A DNA stretch of 64,000 bases, taken from Natronoarchaeum mannanilyticum (lineage in GTDB: Archaea > Halobacteriota > Halobacteria > Halobacteriales > Natronoarchaeaceae). The notes below the pieces were generated by a model. That model saw only the letters and a program-made list of their open reading frames with translations, had not been told where the DNA came from and searched no databases. Within the stretch, counting starts at the first letter, position 1, and each line of letters opens with the position of its first letter. Location of the stretch: contig NZ_BAAADV010000001.1 in NCBI RefSeq assembly GCF_039522665.1, forward strand, positions 124,001 to 188,000, in the 5' to 3' direction. The position numbers and the translations under genes were made by a program. Positions 26,945-35,845 of the stretch are shown piece by piece.

Positions 26945-27618
26945 TGGTCGTCCTGGCCACGAAGCTGTACGTCTCGGGCGACGCAGAGGACCGCGCGCTG
27001 GACTCGCTGCGTTCGCTGATCGACAACGCGCTGGGCGAGCTCGACGTCACCTACGAGCTGGGCGTCCGCCACGACGACTTCCCCTCGGTGACGATCGAGG
27101 GCGAGGACGCCGTCGCGGCCCGGAACGTGCTCTCCGAAGAGTGGGGGGCGATCACCGACAGCTTCGAGGACGGCGAGACGTACGTCGGGACGCTCGAATC
27201 CTGGGACGACGACGGGTTCGTGCTCGATTCGGGCGGCGCCGTTCGCATCTCGGCGGCCGACCTCGGGCTCGGCCAGGGGGGCCCCGAGCAGATCCGCCAG
27301 CGCTTCGGCATCGTCCAGCACACGCCCCTTGAGTTCGTCTACGGCGACGCCGAGGACGACGCCCGCCTCTCGGAAGCCCAGCAGGACCGGCTCTACGAGT
27401 GGACCCGCGGGACGGGCCGGGTCAACGTCAACAGCGCCACGCGCGCGGAGGTCCGGGCGACGGTCAACCGGGCCGGCCACGCCCAGGACATCATCACGGT
27501 CGAGCGCCTCGGGCTCTTAGAGCAGAGCGTCATCTGCGCCGAAGGAACCGACCCGCCGGGACTGGTCGCGAGCATCGGCCAGTACCTGCCCGCCGAGCTG
27601 CGCGCCGTCGTTCCATGA
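26944..27618 (+). CDS. DUF2110 family protein
   Basis: 224 residues, starting MVVLATKLYVSGDAEDRALD. Conserved next to tfe in Halobacteria as far as I recall; function unknown. The C-terminal half has repeated helix-rich segments (RVNVNSATRAEVRATVNRAG) that resemble a nucleic-acid-binding region, but this is only an impression. It overlaps tfe by 1 base and the following gene by 4. Confidence 0.85.
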   Translation: MVVLATKLYVSGDAEDRALDSLRSLIDNALGELDVTYELGVRHDDFPSVTIEGEDAVAARNVLSEEWGAITDSFEDGETYVGTLESWDDDGFVLDSGGAVRISAADLGLGQGGPEQIRQRFGIVQHTPLEFVYGDAEDDARLSEAQQDRLYEWTRGTGRVNVNSATRAEVRATVNRAGHAQDIITVERLGLLEQSVICAEGTDPPGLVASIGQYLPAELRAVVP

Positions 27619-28385
27619 ACCGCCGGCTGCTCCTCGCGACGGTCGCGGTCGCGCTCCTCGCGATCACCGCGGGCTGCGTCGGCGGCGGCGGGCCCGACGA
27701 GGAGCGGCTCAACGAGGACGCGACGTACAACTGGAGCGTCCAGCAGGACGTGTACATCGACATCGCGAACGCCGGCTCGCTCACCAGCGACGCCGAGTTC
27801 AAGGCGGTGTACGACGTCTCCGGGAAAGACGAGATCGAACTGTACAGGAGCGGCATCACCAGCGACCGGCCGCTGCGGATCAGCGCGATCAAGTTCCGCG
27901 GCGAGAACGGCAGCTTCACGAACGGCACCGACCTCGACGTCGAGCGCACCGACGAGCAAACCGTCGTGAATCTCCCGAGCGAGGACGGAAAGCTTGCCTT
28001 CACGTCCGAAACCGATCCCAAGGAGCTTCGCATCCCGGCGTACGTCGAGGGCTCTTACCGCGTGGCGCTTCCGCCCGATCACAGCACCGAGGACTTCCTG
28101 CTCGGGCACGTCAGCCCGCGCAGCGGCTACCGAACCGAGACGGTCGACAATCGGGTCAACATCGTCTGGAGCGACGTTTCGAGCCCGATCTTCCTGAAGT
28201 ACTACGTCGACCGCGACCGGTACTTCTTCTACGGGCTGGTCGCCAGCCTCGGGCTGGTCGCGCTCGGCGGGTACTTCCACTTCAACCGGCAGATTCGGAA
28301 GTTAAAGCGGATGCGCAAGGAGCACGGCCTCGAACTCGATCCGGAGGACGACGACGGCAAGCGGCCGCCGCCGGGGATGGGCTGA
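27615..28385 (+). CDS. membrane-anchored lipoprotein (DUF5803-like)
   Basis: 256 residues: a signal peptide with lipobox AITAGC (Cys at about 20), an extracytoplasmic beta-rich domain, one transmembrane helix near the C-terminus (about 206-222) and a basic cytoplasmic tail. It starts inside the end of the DUF2110 gene (ATGA). Role unknown. Confidence 0.8.
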   Translation: MNRRLLLATVAVALLAITAGCVGGGGPDEERLNEDATYNWSVQQDVYIDIANAGSLTSDAEFKAVYDVSGKDEIELYRSGITSDRPLRISAIKFRGENGSFTNGTDLDVERTDEQTVVNLPSEDGKLAFTSETDPKELRIPAYVEGSYRVALPPDHSTEDFLLGHVSPRSGYRTETVDNRVNIVWSDVSSPIFLKYYVDRDRYFFYGLVASLGLVALGGYFHFNRQIRKLKRMRKEHGLELDPEDDDGKRPPPGMG

Positions 28386-28481
28386 CCGGGGCGTAACACT
28401 GTCCGGCCGCCCTGCGGCGTCGAACCGGCCGCCCCATACCCTTCCCGCGAACTTTTGTCTCGGGCCGCGCAACGGTCGGGT

Positions 28482-29186
28482 ATGCACGTCGCGGTCATCA
28501 ACGTCGGCGACGAGATCCTCGCCGGCGACACGACCAACACCAACGCGACCTGGCTCTGCGACCGCCTCGACGAGCGCGGCGTCGACGTCGAGCGGATCAC
28601 GGTCGTCCCCGATCGCGTCGCCGACATCGCCCGCGTCGTCAACGAGTACCGCGCCGAGCACGACGCCGTCGTGGTCACCGGCGGACTCGGCCCGACCCAC
28701 GACGACGTGACGATGGAGGGCGTCGCCGCCGCGTTCGGTCGCGAGGTCGAGCGCAACGAGGAGGCCGTCGAGTGGCTCGTCGAGCACGGCGGCTACCAGC
28801 GCGACGATCTCGTCGAGGGGACGAGCCACCTGCCCGCGGGCGCACGCGTGCTCCACAACGAGGTCGGCGTCGCGCCGGGCTGCGTCGTCGACGACGAGGT
28901 GTACGTCCTGCCGGGCGTCCCCCAGGAGATGGAGGGGATGTTCGAGCGGGTCGCCGGGGAGTTCGCCGGCGAGCGCACGCACGTCGTCGTCGTAACTGTC
29001 GACGAACCCGAGAGCGCGCTGCTCGATAGAGTTGAAGAGCTCCGGGAGCGCTTCGACGTGACGGTCGGCAGCTACCCCGGCGAGTTCGTCCGGGTGAAAC
29101 TCAAGGACGTCAACGCCGACGCGGTCGAGGCGGCGGCCGACTGGCTCCGCGAGCGGGTCGACGTCGTCGAGACCGAGGAGCGCTGA
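28482..29186 (+). CDS. CinA-like molybdopterin-binding domain protein
   Basis: 234 residues matching the MoaB/Mog fold part of CinA: MHVAVINVGDEILAGDTTNT at the start, VVTGGLGPTHDD in the middle and VLPGVPQEME later. It lacks the NMN deamidase half of bacterial CinA. Activity is uncertain; it may act on ADP-ribose or a pterin. ATG 28482 gives the canonical N-terminus. Confidence 0.9.
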   Translation: MHVAVINVGDEILAGDTTNTNATWLCDRLDERGVDVERITVVPDRVADIARVVNEYRAEHDAVVVTGGLGPTHDDVTMEGVAAAFGREVERNEEAVEWLVEHGGYQRDDLVEGTSHLPAGARVLHNEVGVAPGCVVDDEVYVLPGVPQEMEGMFERVAGEFAGERTHVVVVTVDEPESALLDRVEELRERFDVTVGSYPGEFVRVKLKDVNADAVEAAADWLRERVDVVETEER

Positions 29187-29218
29187 CGGCGTCGGTCGGT
29201 CGAGGACCGCGGGCGCCG

Positions 29219-29329
29219 TTACCGGTACAGGTAGAACAGCCAGGCGATCGTAATCAGCAGGCTCGATCCCAGCACGGCGAGGCTCGTCGGCCACATCGGC
29301 AGGTCGGCGGCGAGGGGTGCGACGGTCAT
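29219..29329 (-). CDS. 36-residue membrane microprotein
   Basis: A short frame from ATG 29329: an eleven-residue leader, then a single hydrophobic helix ending LFYLYR. Such one-helix proteins are frequent in Halobacteria. It is transcribed towards the CinA-like gene, 32 bases away. Support is the helix pattern and codon use only. Confidence 0.5.
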   Translation of the reverse strand: MTVAPLAADLPMWPTSLAVLGSSLLITIAWLFYLYR

Positions 29330-29448
29330 GGTCGCGTGTTTTTGCGGCGCGCTCTTAAGCTTTGAGAAGCTGTCCCACCGGCGGGGCACCGCACGGACCT
29401 CCACCGTCGAGCGGCGGTCTTTTCCCCCCGCTCGCCCAACGTGTCCGT

Positions 29449-30639
29449 ATGCGTCGGATCGGCGTCGTCGTGAACCCCGTCGCCGGAATGGGCGGGCGCG
29501 TCGGCCTCAAGGGAACGGACGGGAAAGTCGCGGAAGCCGTCGAGCGCGGGGCGACGCCGCGGGCCCCCGAGCGCGCGATCGAGGCGCTGGAGTCGCTGGC
29601 CCGCCACGCCGAGGATGAGATCGATCTGCTCGCTGCCGGCGGGCCGATGGGCGCCGACGAGGCGGTAGCCGCGGGGTTCGAGCCGGCGGTCGTCTACGAA
29701 TCGGCCGGCGCGGCGTCAAGTACAGACGCCGCCGATCCCCCCGAAACGACCGCGGAGGACACGCGAACGGCCGTCGAGGCGTTCGTCGATCGCGGGGTCG
29801 ATCTCGTGCTGTTCGTCGGCGGCGACGGCACCGCCGTCGACGTCGCCGCGGCGCTGGACGACGTCGAGGCCCGCGGCGACGCCGCGACCGGCGACGATAC
29901 CGCCGCAGAGGAGACGCCGATGCTCGGCGTCCCGGCGGGCGTGAAGGTGTACTCGTCGGTGTTTGCAGTCTCCCCGCGGGACGCCGGGCGGATCGCGGCG
30001 ACGTTCGAGCGCGTCGAGGACCGGGAGATCAACGACATCGACGAGGACGCCTACCGCGGCGGCGCCGTCGAGACCGAGCTGCGCGGCGTCCGACCCGTGC
30101 CGGTCTCCGAGGAGCTGCAGTCGAGCAAACAGCTCGGCGGCGGCAGCGTCGAGACGCTCGCGGAGGGGTTCGTCCGCGATATCGATCCGGGGACGACCTA
30201 CGTGCTGGGGCCCGGCAGCACCGTCGGCGCGATCAAGGAGCGGCTCGGGTTCGAGGGGTCGCCGCTGGGCGTCGACGTCTGGCGGGCCGCGCCCGAGAGC
30301 GTCGAAGCCGAGAGCTACCACGAGCCGGCGTCGCCGGCCGGCGAGTTGCTCGTCCGCGACGCCACCGAGGCCGAGATCCTCGACGCGATCGAGGAGCCGG
30401 CGGTCGTCGTCGTCTCGCCGATCGGCGGCCAGGGGTTCGTGTTCGGCCGGGGGAACGACCAGATCTCGCCGGCCGTGATCGAGCGCTGCGACCTGGAAGT
30501 CGTCGCCTCCCGGCGGAAGCTCGACGACCTGAACGTGCTCCGGGTCGACACCGACGACGAGGACCTCGACGAGTCGCTCCGCGGCTGGCTGAAGGCCCGC
30601 GTCGGTCGCTTCGAGCGGCGGATGATGAAAGTCGTCTAA
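29449..30639 (+). CDS. ATP-NAD kinase family protein
   Basis: 396 residues, longer than ordinary NAD kinases (about 270-300). It has the N-terminal VNPVAGMGGRVGLKGTDGK typical of the ATP-NAD/AcoX branch and the GGDGTAVDVAAAL nucleotide loop. It probably phosphorylates NAD or a related cofactor; the substrate is not certain. ATG 29449 matches the family start. Confidence 0.88.
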   Translation: MRRIGVVVNPVAGMGGRVGLKGTDGKVAEAVERGATPRAPERAIEALESLARHAEDEIDLLAAGGPMGADEAVAAGFEPAVVYESAGAASSTDAADPPETTAEDTRTAVEAFVDRGVDLVLFVGGDGTAVDVAAALDDVEARGDAATGDDTAAEETPMLGVPAGVKVYSSVFAVSPRDAGRIAATFERVEDREINDIDEDAYRGGAVETELRGVRPVPVSEELQSSKQLGGGSVETLAEGFVRDIDPGTTYVLGPGSTVGAIKERLGFEGSPLGVDVWRAAPESVEAESYHEPASPAGELLVRDATEAEILDAIEEPAVVVVSPIGGQGFVFGRGNDQISPAVIERCDLEVVASRRKLDDLNVLRVDTDDEDLDESLRGWLKARVGRFERRMMKVV

Positions 30640-30643
30640 GACC

Positions 30644-30650
30644 TTATATA
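30644..30650 (+). promoter_or_regulatory. TATA box before the AbrB-PhoU gene
   Basis: TTATATA, 24-27 bases before a GTG at 30671 and about 95 bases before the preferred ATG at 30743. A second candidate, GATTAAGG (30712-30719), stands 27 bases before that ATG. Two transcripts, or two starts, are therefore possible. Confidence 0.5.
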
Positions 30651-30742
30651 TTGGACGGCCGTTCGCAGCAGTGTATTATTACTCCCGTGTGGATAATGCA
30701 GATATAGACAAGATTAAGGTCGGCTCCGCCGTACCTCCCTCC

Positions 30743-31774
30743 ATGGAAACGCGCAAGGTCCAGCGGCTGGGGCCCTCCACGCTCGCGATGACGCTCCCGG
30801 CGGAGTGGGCGAGCGAACAGAACGTCGAGAAGGGCGACGAGGTGTCCCTGCGGATGGGCGGGAAGGGGACGCTGACGGTGATGCCCGAGTCCGCGAGCAC
30901 CGAGGAGTCAGAGGCGATCATCCGCGCCGACAATCTCGACGCCAACGCCGTCGAGCGGGCGATCGTCGCCCAGTACGTGCTCGGTCGGCGCGTCATCCGG
31001 ATCGACCAGTCCGAGGGGGCACTCTCGTCGGATCACATCAACGCCGTCTACAAGGCCGAAACCCAGCTGATGGGCCTGGGCGTCATCGAGGAGACGCCGG
31101 AAAGCATCGCCATCCGCTGCTCGGTCGATCCCGAGGACTTCACGCTCGACAACCTCATCGAGCGCCTCGAATCGACCGGCTCGACGATGCGCGGCGAGGG
31201 GATCAAGGCGCTCGCGCACGGCAACCCCGATCTCGCCCAGCGCGCGCTCAACCGCGAGCGCCAGGCGAACAAGATCTTCGTCCTGATGCTGCGGCTGATC
31301 TTCACGGCCTACCAGAATCCCAACCTCGCCCGCGCCGTGGGACTCGAATCGGGCTTCCCGCTGATCGGCTACCGCTCGATCGCGAAGAACCTCGAACTGA
31401 CCGCCGACAACGCCGAGGACATCGCCGAGATCGTCCTCGACGCCGAGGACCACTCGCTGAGCGTCGACCAACAGACGATGCGGCGCATCCGGGAGTTCAC
31501 CGACGACGTCGACGAACTGACGAAGATCGCCGTCGAGTCGGCCGTCGAACGCAACTACGACAAGACGATCGAGGCCCGCCAGCGATTCCACGAGGTCGGC
31601 GACCGCGAGCAAGAGATTCTCTCGGATCTCCCCGAGATGGACAACGAGGACCTCCTGCAGGTTCGGGAAGTGCTCGTCAGCCTCCAGCAGACCGCCGAGT
31701 ACGCCATGCGGAACGCCGAGATCGCCGCCAATCTCGCGCTCAACGAGGAGTCAGAGCACACGACTATTAACTAG
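30743..31774 (+). CDS. phoU: AbrB-PhoU family phosphate uptake regulator
   Basis: 343 residues: an AbrB/MazE-like DNA-binding domain (about 1-50, METRKVQRLGPSTLAMTLPA) and two PhoU helical repeats. Such fusions are typical of haloarchaeal phosphate regulators. The usual start METRKVQ selects ATG 30743; a GTG 24 codons upstream also fits a TATA box. No transporter genes lie beside it. Confidence 0.88.
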   Translation: METRKVQRLGPSTLAMTLPAEWASEQNVEKGDEVSLRMGGKGTLTVMPESASTEESEAIIRADNLDANAVERAIVAQYVLGRRVIRIDQSEGALSSDHINAVYKAETQLMGLGVIEETPESIAIRCSVDPEDFTLDNLIERLESTGSTMRGEGIKALAHGNPDLAQRALNRERQANKIFVLMLRLIFTAYQNPNLARAVGLESGFPLIGYRSIAKNLELTADNAEDIAEIVLDAEDHSLSVDQQTMRRIREFTDDVDELTKIAVESAVERNYDKTIEARQRFHEVGDREQEILSDLPEMDNEDLLQVREVLVSLQQTAEYAMRNAEIAANLALNEESEHTTIN

Positions 31775-31790
31775 AGACGACGCTACGACC

Positions 31791-31848
31791 TTTTTTCGCC
31801 TCGGGTCGCCTTCGGCGACCGCTCGGCCAAAAAATCTCGGCCAAAAAA
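31791..31848. terminator. bidirectional terminator region
   Basis: T6 (31791-31796) follows the phoU-like stop on the plus strand, then a perfect hairpin GGTCGCC-TTC-GGCGACC (31804-31820). A 13-base direct repeat CTCGGCCAAAAAA (31822-31834 and 31836-31848) gives two T6 runs on the minus strand, where the convergent gene 31978-32481 should end. Confidence 0.6.
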
Positions 31849-31977
31849 GCCGCTCGCTCACTCGCTTTGCTCGTTCGCTCGCGGTTGTTGCGCTGGACCA
31901 CTACAGCACCGCTACCGCGCGCTATCCGGCAGTACGCGACCGCATCCGGACGCCGACACCGCCGCGGCGCGACGCCG

Positions 31978-32481
31978 TCAGTCGGCTGGTAGTTCCGCCG
32001 TCGCGTCGTCGGCGCTCGTCGTCCCCTTGCTCTCCCCGCCGGTCTTTTCGGCGCGCAGCGGCTTCCGCGAGGCGATCTCGCAGTCGAACGCCGAGTGCTC
32101 GGCGACGTGCCGGACGATCATGTGGCGGCGCGAGCCGGTGATGCCCGTGCGGCCCACGTCGTCGGCGTCGAACTCGTCGGGCAGGCGATCGTACAGCCGG
32201 CGCAGCTCCTCGAAGTCCCGGAACACCTTGGCGTTGCCCGCCGAGTCGGCGCCGCAGCGGCTGACCTCGTACGTTCCGTCCTCGCGGTACTCGCCGGCGG
32301 TCCGGAAGAACTCGGTGCGCTCGGTCAGCGCGTCGCCGACGGCGTCCTGCAGCTCGGCGGCGTCGCTGCGGGACAGTCGGAACTGGGTGCCGTCGATTGT
32401 TACTTCGATACACTCGTCGTCGCTCGACGCCGCTACCGGTGTCTCATCGCCCGAGAAGAACGCGATCAGGAGCGGAGTCAC
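31978..32481 (-). CDS. haloarchaeal protein of unknown function
   Basis: 167 residues, soluble and acidic. Blocks IEVTIDGTQFRLSRSDAAEL and GITGSRRHMIVRHVAEHSAF look conserved, the latter perhaps a basic binding patch. The start is GTG 32481, with no ATG near the N-terminus, so the first residues are uncertain. No named family is claimed. Confidence 0.65.
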   Translation of the reverse strand: MTPLLIAFFSGDETPVAASSDDECIEVTIDGTQFRLSRSDAAELQDAVGDALTERTEFFRTAGEYREDGTYEVSRCGADSAGNAKVFRDFEELRRLYDRLPDEFDADDVGRTGITGSRRHMIVRHVAEHSAFDCEIASRKPLRAEKTGGESKGTTSADDATAELPAD

Positions 32482-32580
32482 TCCGTGTCATGCGTACGTT
32501 GCTTCAGGTCGAGACCACAAAACGTTACCGGCGAAGCGCGACGCCGTCATCGCGGCGTCGGGGTGCCGAACTACCGCTTA

Positions 32581-33573
32581 TCAGCTGTCCTCGCCCTCGA
32601 AGATGCTCGTCTCGATCGTCTCCTCGTGGTCGAGCGCCCGTACCGGGACGCGGAACTCCTGGCCCTCGATCTCGACCGTGGCGTAGAAGCGGATCTCCAG
32701 CTGGGTCACCTGCTCGTTCTCCAGGTGGGTCACCCACCACTCGTCGAGGTTGTCGTTGGTGATCGCGGTCGTGGTCTCGATCCGCTCGGACCGATCCGGG
32801 AGGATGGCCGCGTTCGTCTCCGAGCCGCCCTCGCCGACCAGCACGTCGTTCATCGTGATCTCGTAGTCGATCTCGGTCACGGTCAGCGGGTAGGCCTGCG
32901 GGTTGTACGCGACGAACTCGACGTTCATCGGCGTCCGATCGCGCGAGACGGTCCCCCAGTCCGCGCTGGTCTCGTTGACGTACAGCACCGGGTTCTCCAC
33001 GAGCGGCGTCGCCGTGATCGCCGAGTCCTCGACTTCGACCGGACGCGTCTCGTTCGAGTCGAACTGGCCGATCAGGTCGGTCTCGATCGATCGCTCGATC
33101 GAGAACTGCTTGCTGCGGCCGAGCCGCTCGGACGTGACGTCGGCGTCGACGACGAGCCGGCTCCGCTCGCCGTTCCGGACGTGGCTGGCGAACCACGGCG
33201 GGATCTGCCGGTTGTCCATCCGGGTCGTGAGCTCGGTCGTGCTGTTGCCCGGCCGGAGCGAGACGCCCTCGCGAGAGCCGTTCGCGACGCGGACGTCGTT
33301 CATCGAGACGCCGTAGTCGATCCGCACGTCGCCGAGCGTGACGCCGACGGGATTGGGGTTCGAGATCACCAGATCCGTCTCGATCGTCGTCGTCGACTCG
33401 TCGACGGCGCCGAACTCGTTGTCGACGGCGGCGACGCCCGGGACGCCCAGCACGCCGAGGCCGACGGCGGCGCCGAGCATCACCGACAGCGTCAGGACGA
33501 CGGTGCCCGCGACGCGCAGCTTGCTCCCCAGCAGCAACGCCTGGAGAGCGCCGAAATCGTCAGGTAGGTCCAT
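32581..33573 (-). CDS. LEA14-like (WHy domain) membrane-anchored protein
   Basis: 330 residues: a membrane anchor (about 20-45), then two WHy/LEA type 2 repeats, visible as TTTIETDLVISNPNPVGVTL and later MNVEFVAYNPQAYPLTVTEI, each followed by a similar IDYxxxMNDV segment. Such proteins are linked to desiccation or osmotic protection and sit outside the membrane. ATG 33573 is chosen; the frame upstream is not protein-like. Confidence 0.88.
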   Translation of the reverse strand: MDLPDDFGALQALLLGSKLRVAGTVVLTLSVMLGAAVGLGVLGVPGVAAVDNEFGAVDESTTTIETDLVISNPNPVGVTLGDVRIDYGVSMNDVRVANGSREGVSLRPGNSTTELTTRMDNRQIPPWFASHVRNGERSRLVVDADVTSERLGRSKQFSIERSIETDLIGQFDSNETRPVEVEDSAITATPLVENPVLYVNETSADWGTVSRDRTPMNVEFVAYNPQAYPLTVTEIDYEITMNDVLVGEGGSETNAAILPDRSERIETTTAITNDNLDEWWVTHLENEQVTQLEIRFYATVEIEGQEFRVPVRALDHEETIETSIFEGEDS

Positions 33574-33661
33574 CTTATCCCGGGATGGACACCCCGGCTG
33601 TAAAAGCCTCTCGTCAGTCGCTCTGACAAGAGCTAAGTTGCTGCCCTCGCAAGCCGCGGGC

Positions 33662-33850
33662 ATGACAGCGTCCGCTTCGCAGTCGACCGACAAGGGAATC
33701 GGGATCGCCGTACTGTGCGCCGTCGTCGCCGGGCTGGGCGCGCTCGCGATGTTCGGCGGCGCGCCGGACGTCACCGCGGCGTGGGGCTTCGCCGCCGCGA
33801 TGGCGTTCGGCGCGCTGTCGGTCGTCGCGCTCCACGTCTACGAGGATTGA
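33662..33850 (+). CDS. small two-helix membrane protein
   Basis: 62 residues: polar start, two hydrophobic helices (about 12-32 and 37-57), end HVYED. Similar to many small haloarchaeal membrane proteins; function unknown. Divergent from the LEA14-like gene, with 88 bases between starts. Confidence 0.7.
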   Translation: MTASASQSTDKGIGIAVLCAVVAGLGALAMFGGAPDVTAAWGFAAAMAFGALSVVALHVYED

Positions 33851-33930
33851 GAATCGGTCGGGACGCCGTCCCGTGGTAGTCCTGCACGATCAAAAACCGT
33901 TAAGCGCGTCGAGCGCCTAGCGCGGGCGTA

Positions 33931-34155
33931 ATGTCCGACTACAGCGACGAGGACCGGCGCATCGTCTCGTACCTCCGCGAGAGCGCCGCCCGCGGGGAGC
34001 GGTACTTCCGGGCGAAAAACGTCGCCGAAGCGATCGGGCTCTCGGCCAAGCAGGTCGGATCGCGGCTCCCCCGCCTCGCGGAGGAGGCCGACGAGGTCGA
34101 CATCGAGAAGTGGGGTCGCTCCCGGTCGACGACCTGGAAGGTAACGGTCAGCTAG
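33931..34155 (+). CDS. DUF7123 family small protein (paralogue)
   Basis: 74 residues. It aligns with 18964-19239: DEDRRIVSYLRESAARGERY against DKQRRILSYLRERAATKTYF, and IEKWGRSRSTTWKVTVS against VEKWGYSSSTTWKVSA. It lacks the Thr-rich N-terminal tail of the other copy. A small helical, possibly DNA-binding protein. Confidence 0.78.
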   Translation: MSDYSDEDRRIVSYLRESAARGERYFRAKNVAEAIGLSAKQVGSRLPRLAEEADEVDIEKWGRSRSTTWKVTVS

Positions 34156-34206
34156 AGTGTCGCCGGAACGGGCGGCTTTTTACTCCCGAGCGCCTCAGTT
34201 TGGCCA

Positions 34207-34641
34207 ATGACAGTCCGGGTCGAGCGGACGTTCGAGTTGCCCGTCGAGCGCGAGCGCGTCTGGGAGTTCATCTCCGATCCGGAGCAGCGCGCGCGGGCGA
34301 TCAGCGTGGTCTCGGACTTCGAACTGGACGACGCGGACGGGCGACGGGCGACGTGGCACGTCGAACTGCCGATCCCGCTACTGAATCGGACGGCGGCGGT
34401 CCGCACGGAGGACGTGGAGCGCAGACCGCCCGAGTACGTCAAGTTCGTCGGCCGGTCGAAGGTGATGCGCGTCACCGGCGAACACGAGATCGAGGCGACC
34501 GACGGCGGGTCGCGGGTCGTCAACCGCTTCGTCGTCGACGGCCGCCTGCCGGGCGTCGAGCGGTACTTCGAGCGCAACCTCGACGGGGAGCTCCAGAACC
34601 TGGAGGCGACGCTCCGCGAGAGTCTGGGGGTCGAGCAGTGA
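34207..34641 (+). CDS. SRPBCC (CoxG-like) protein
   Basis: 144 residues with the START/SRPBCC pattern: TVRVERTFELPVERERVWEF at the start and a long C-terminal helix (about 118-142). Members bind hydrophobic ligands or act in cofactor assembly; the ligand is unknown. It lies 52 bases upstream of the nitrilase gene on the same strand and is probably co-transcribed. Confidence 0.82.
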   Translation: MTVRVERTFELPVERERVWEFISDPEQRARAISVVSDFELDDADGRRATWHVELPIPLLNRTAAVRTEDVERRPPEYVKFVGRSKVMRVTGEHEIEATDGGSRVVNRFVVDGRLPGVERYFERNLDGELQNLEATLRESLGVEQ

Positions 34642-34693
34642 TCGGGGACGGGCGCAGGGTCGAGCGCAAGGGCGTGACCGGGGTGGCGAGAGC

Positions 34694-35524
34694 GTGACTG
34701 AGGACGACTCGTCCGCCGGCGTCACGCTCGCGCTCGCACAGATCGAAGTCGAGCCCGGTGCGGTCGAAGCCAACCGAAAGCGGGCGACCGACGCCGTCGC
34801 CCGGGCTGCCGACCGCGGCGCCGACCTCGTCGCACTCCCCGAGATATTCAACGTCGGCTACTTCGCGTTCGACCTCTACCACCGGCAAGCCGAGCCGCTG
34901 GGCGGCGAGACGCTCTCGCGGATCGCCGACGCCGCGGCCGAGCACGACGTCGCGGTGCTCGCCGGCAGCATCGTGGAAGATCTGGCGGCGACGAGCGGCG
35001 TCGAGACGCCGGCCGCGGAGGGGCTGGCGAACACCTCCGTTTTCTTCGATCGCGCCGGCGAGCGTCGGGCGGTGTACCGCAAGCGCCACCTGTTCGGCTA
35101 CGACTCGGCGGAGGCCGAACTGCTCGTCCCCGGCGAGCGCACCGCGACCGCCGAGTTCGAGGGTTTTACCGTCGGGATGACGACCTGCTACGACCTGCGC
35201 TTTCCCGAGCAGTACCGCGAGCTGACCGACGCGGGCGCGACGCTCGTGCTCGTACCGTCTGCGTGGCCCTATCCCCGCGTCGAGCACTGGCAGACGCTCT
35301 CGCGCGCGCGAGCGATCGAGAACCAGTGCTACGTCGCCACGATCAACGGGGCGGGCGAGTTCGACGACGCGACGCTGCTCGGGCGCTCGACGGCGTACGA
35401 CCCGTGGGGGACGCCGCTGGCGTCGTGCGACGACGATGCCGCGATCGTCACCGCGGAGATCGATCCCGAGCGCGTCGACGCGGTCCGCGAGGAGTTCCCG
35501 GCACTGCGAGACCGGCGCGTCTGA
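34694..35524 (+). CDS. carbon-nitrogen hydrolase (nitrilase superfamily)
   Basis: 276 residues with the full catalytic triad: Glu50 in ALPEIFNVG, Lys130 in YRKRHLFG and Cys165 in TTCYDLRFPE. The length and pattern fit omega-amidase/deaminated-glutathione amidase-like branches; the substrate is unknown. The start is GTG, preceded by GGGTGGCGAGAGC, a weak ribosome site. Confidence 0.92.
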   Translation: MTEDDSSAGVTLALAQIEVEPGAVEANRKRATDAVARAADRGADLVALPEIFNVGYFAFDLYHRQAEPLGGETLSRIADAAAEHDVAVLAGSIVEDLAATSGVETPAAEGLANTSVFFDRAGERRAVYRKRHLFGYDSAEAELLVPGERTATAEFEGFTVGMTTCYDLRFPEQYRELTDAGATLVLVPSAWPYPRVEHWQTLSRARAIENQCYVATINGAGEFDDATLLGRSTAYDPWGTPLASCDDDAAIVTAEIDPERVDAVREEFPALRDRRV

Positions 35525-35845
35525 TCCGGCGCTGCGCGACCGGCGTCCGACCCGGCGATCGCAGGCGTCGGCCTCGGCCTCGGCCGCTTCCGCAGACCGT
35601 GCCTTTATACGTTCGCCCGCCCAACGAACGCCTGCCGGACACACGGCGCTTTTCACGTCGTTCCGGCACAACGCTCGTCGCGCTCGACCCGACTCCGGGA
35701 TCGACCTAGGCGATCCCGCCGCTCCGGTTCGGCGTCCCGCTGCTCGCTCGAAGCGGGCCCGACGCCGGAGCCACCCGGCGTCCCACCTCGGCCCACTCCG
35801 CCTTTCGCGCTTTCACAATAGCACAACCGTGTAGCTGCGGCGCTC
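35525..35845. other. intergenic region between nitrilase and RIO-like genes
   Basis: A 321-base gap between the 3' ends of two convergent genes. It contains a promoter-like CCTTTATACG (35600-35609) but no start codon or frame that can be supported after it. A small RNA is possible but unsupported; nothing else is seen. Confidence 0.4.

Noticed and set aside
31849-31890. CGCTCGCTCACTCGC-rich stretch after phoU as a mobile element
   Set aside because: It is a common type of haloarchaeal GAGCGAAGCGAG hairpin and has none of the conserved blocks of elements A-C.
35600-35650. Promoter-like CTTTATACG considered as the start of a small RNA or gene
   Set aside because: No open frame or stable fold could be supported. 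Noted only as an intergenic feature.
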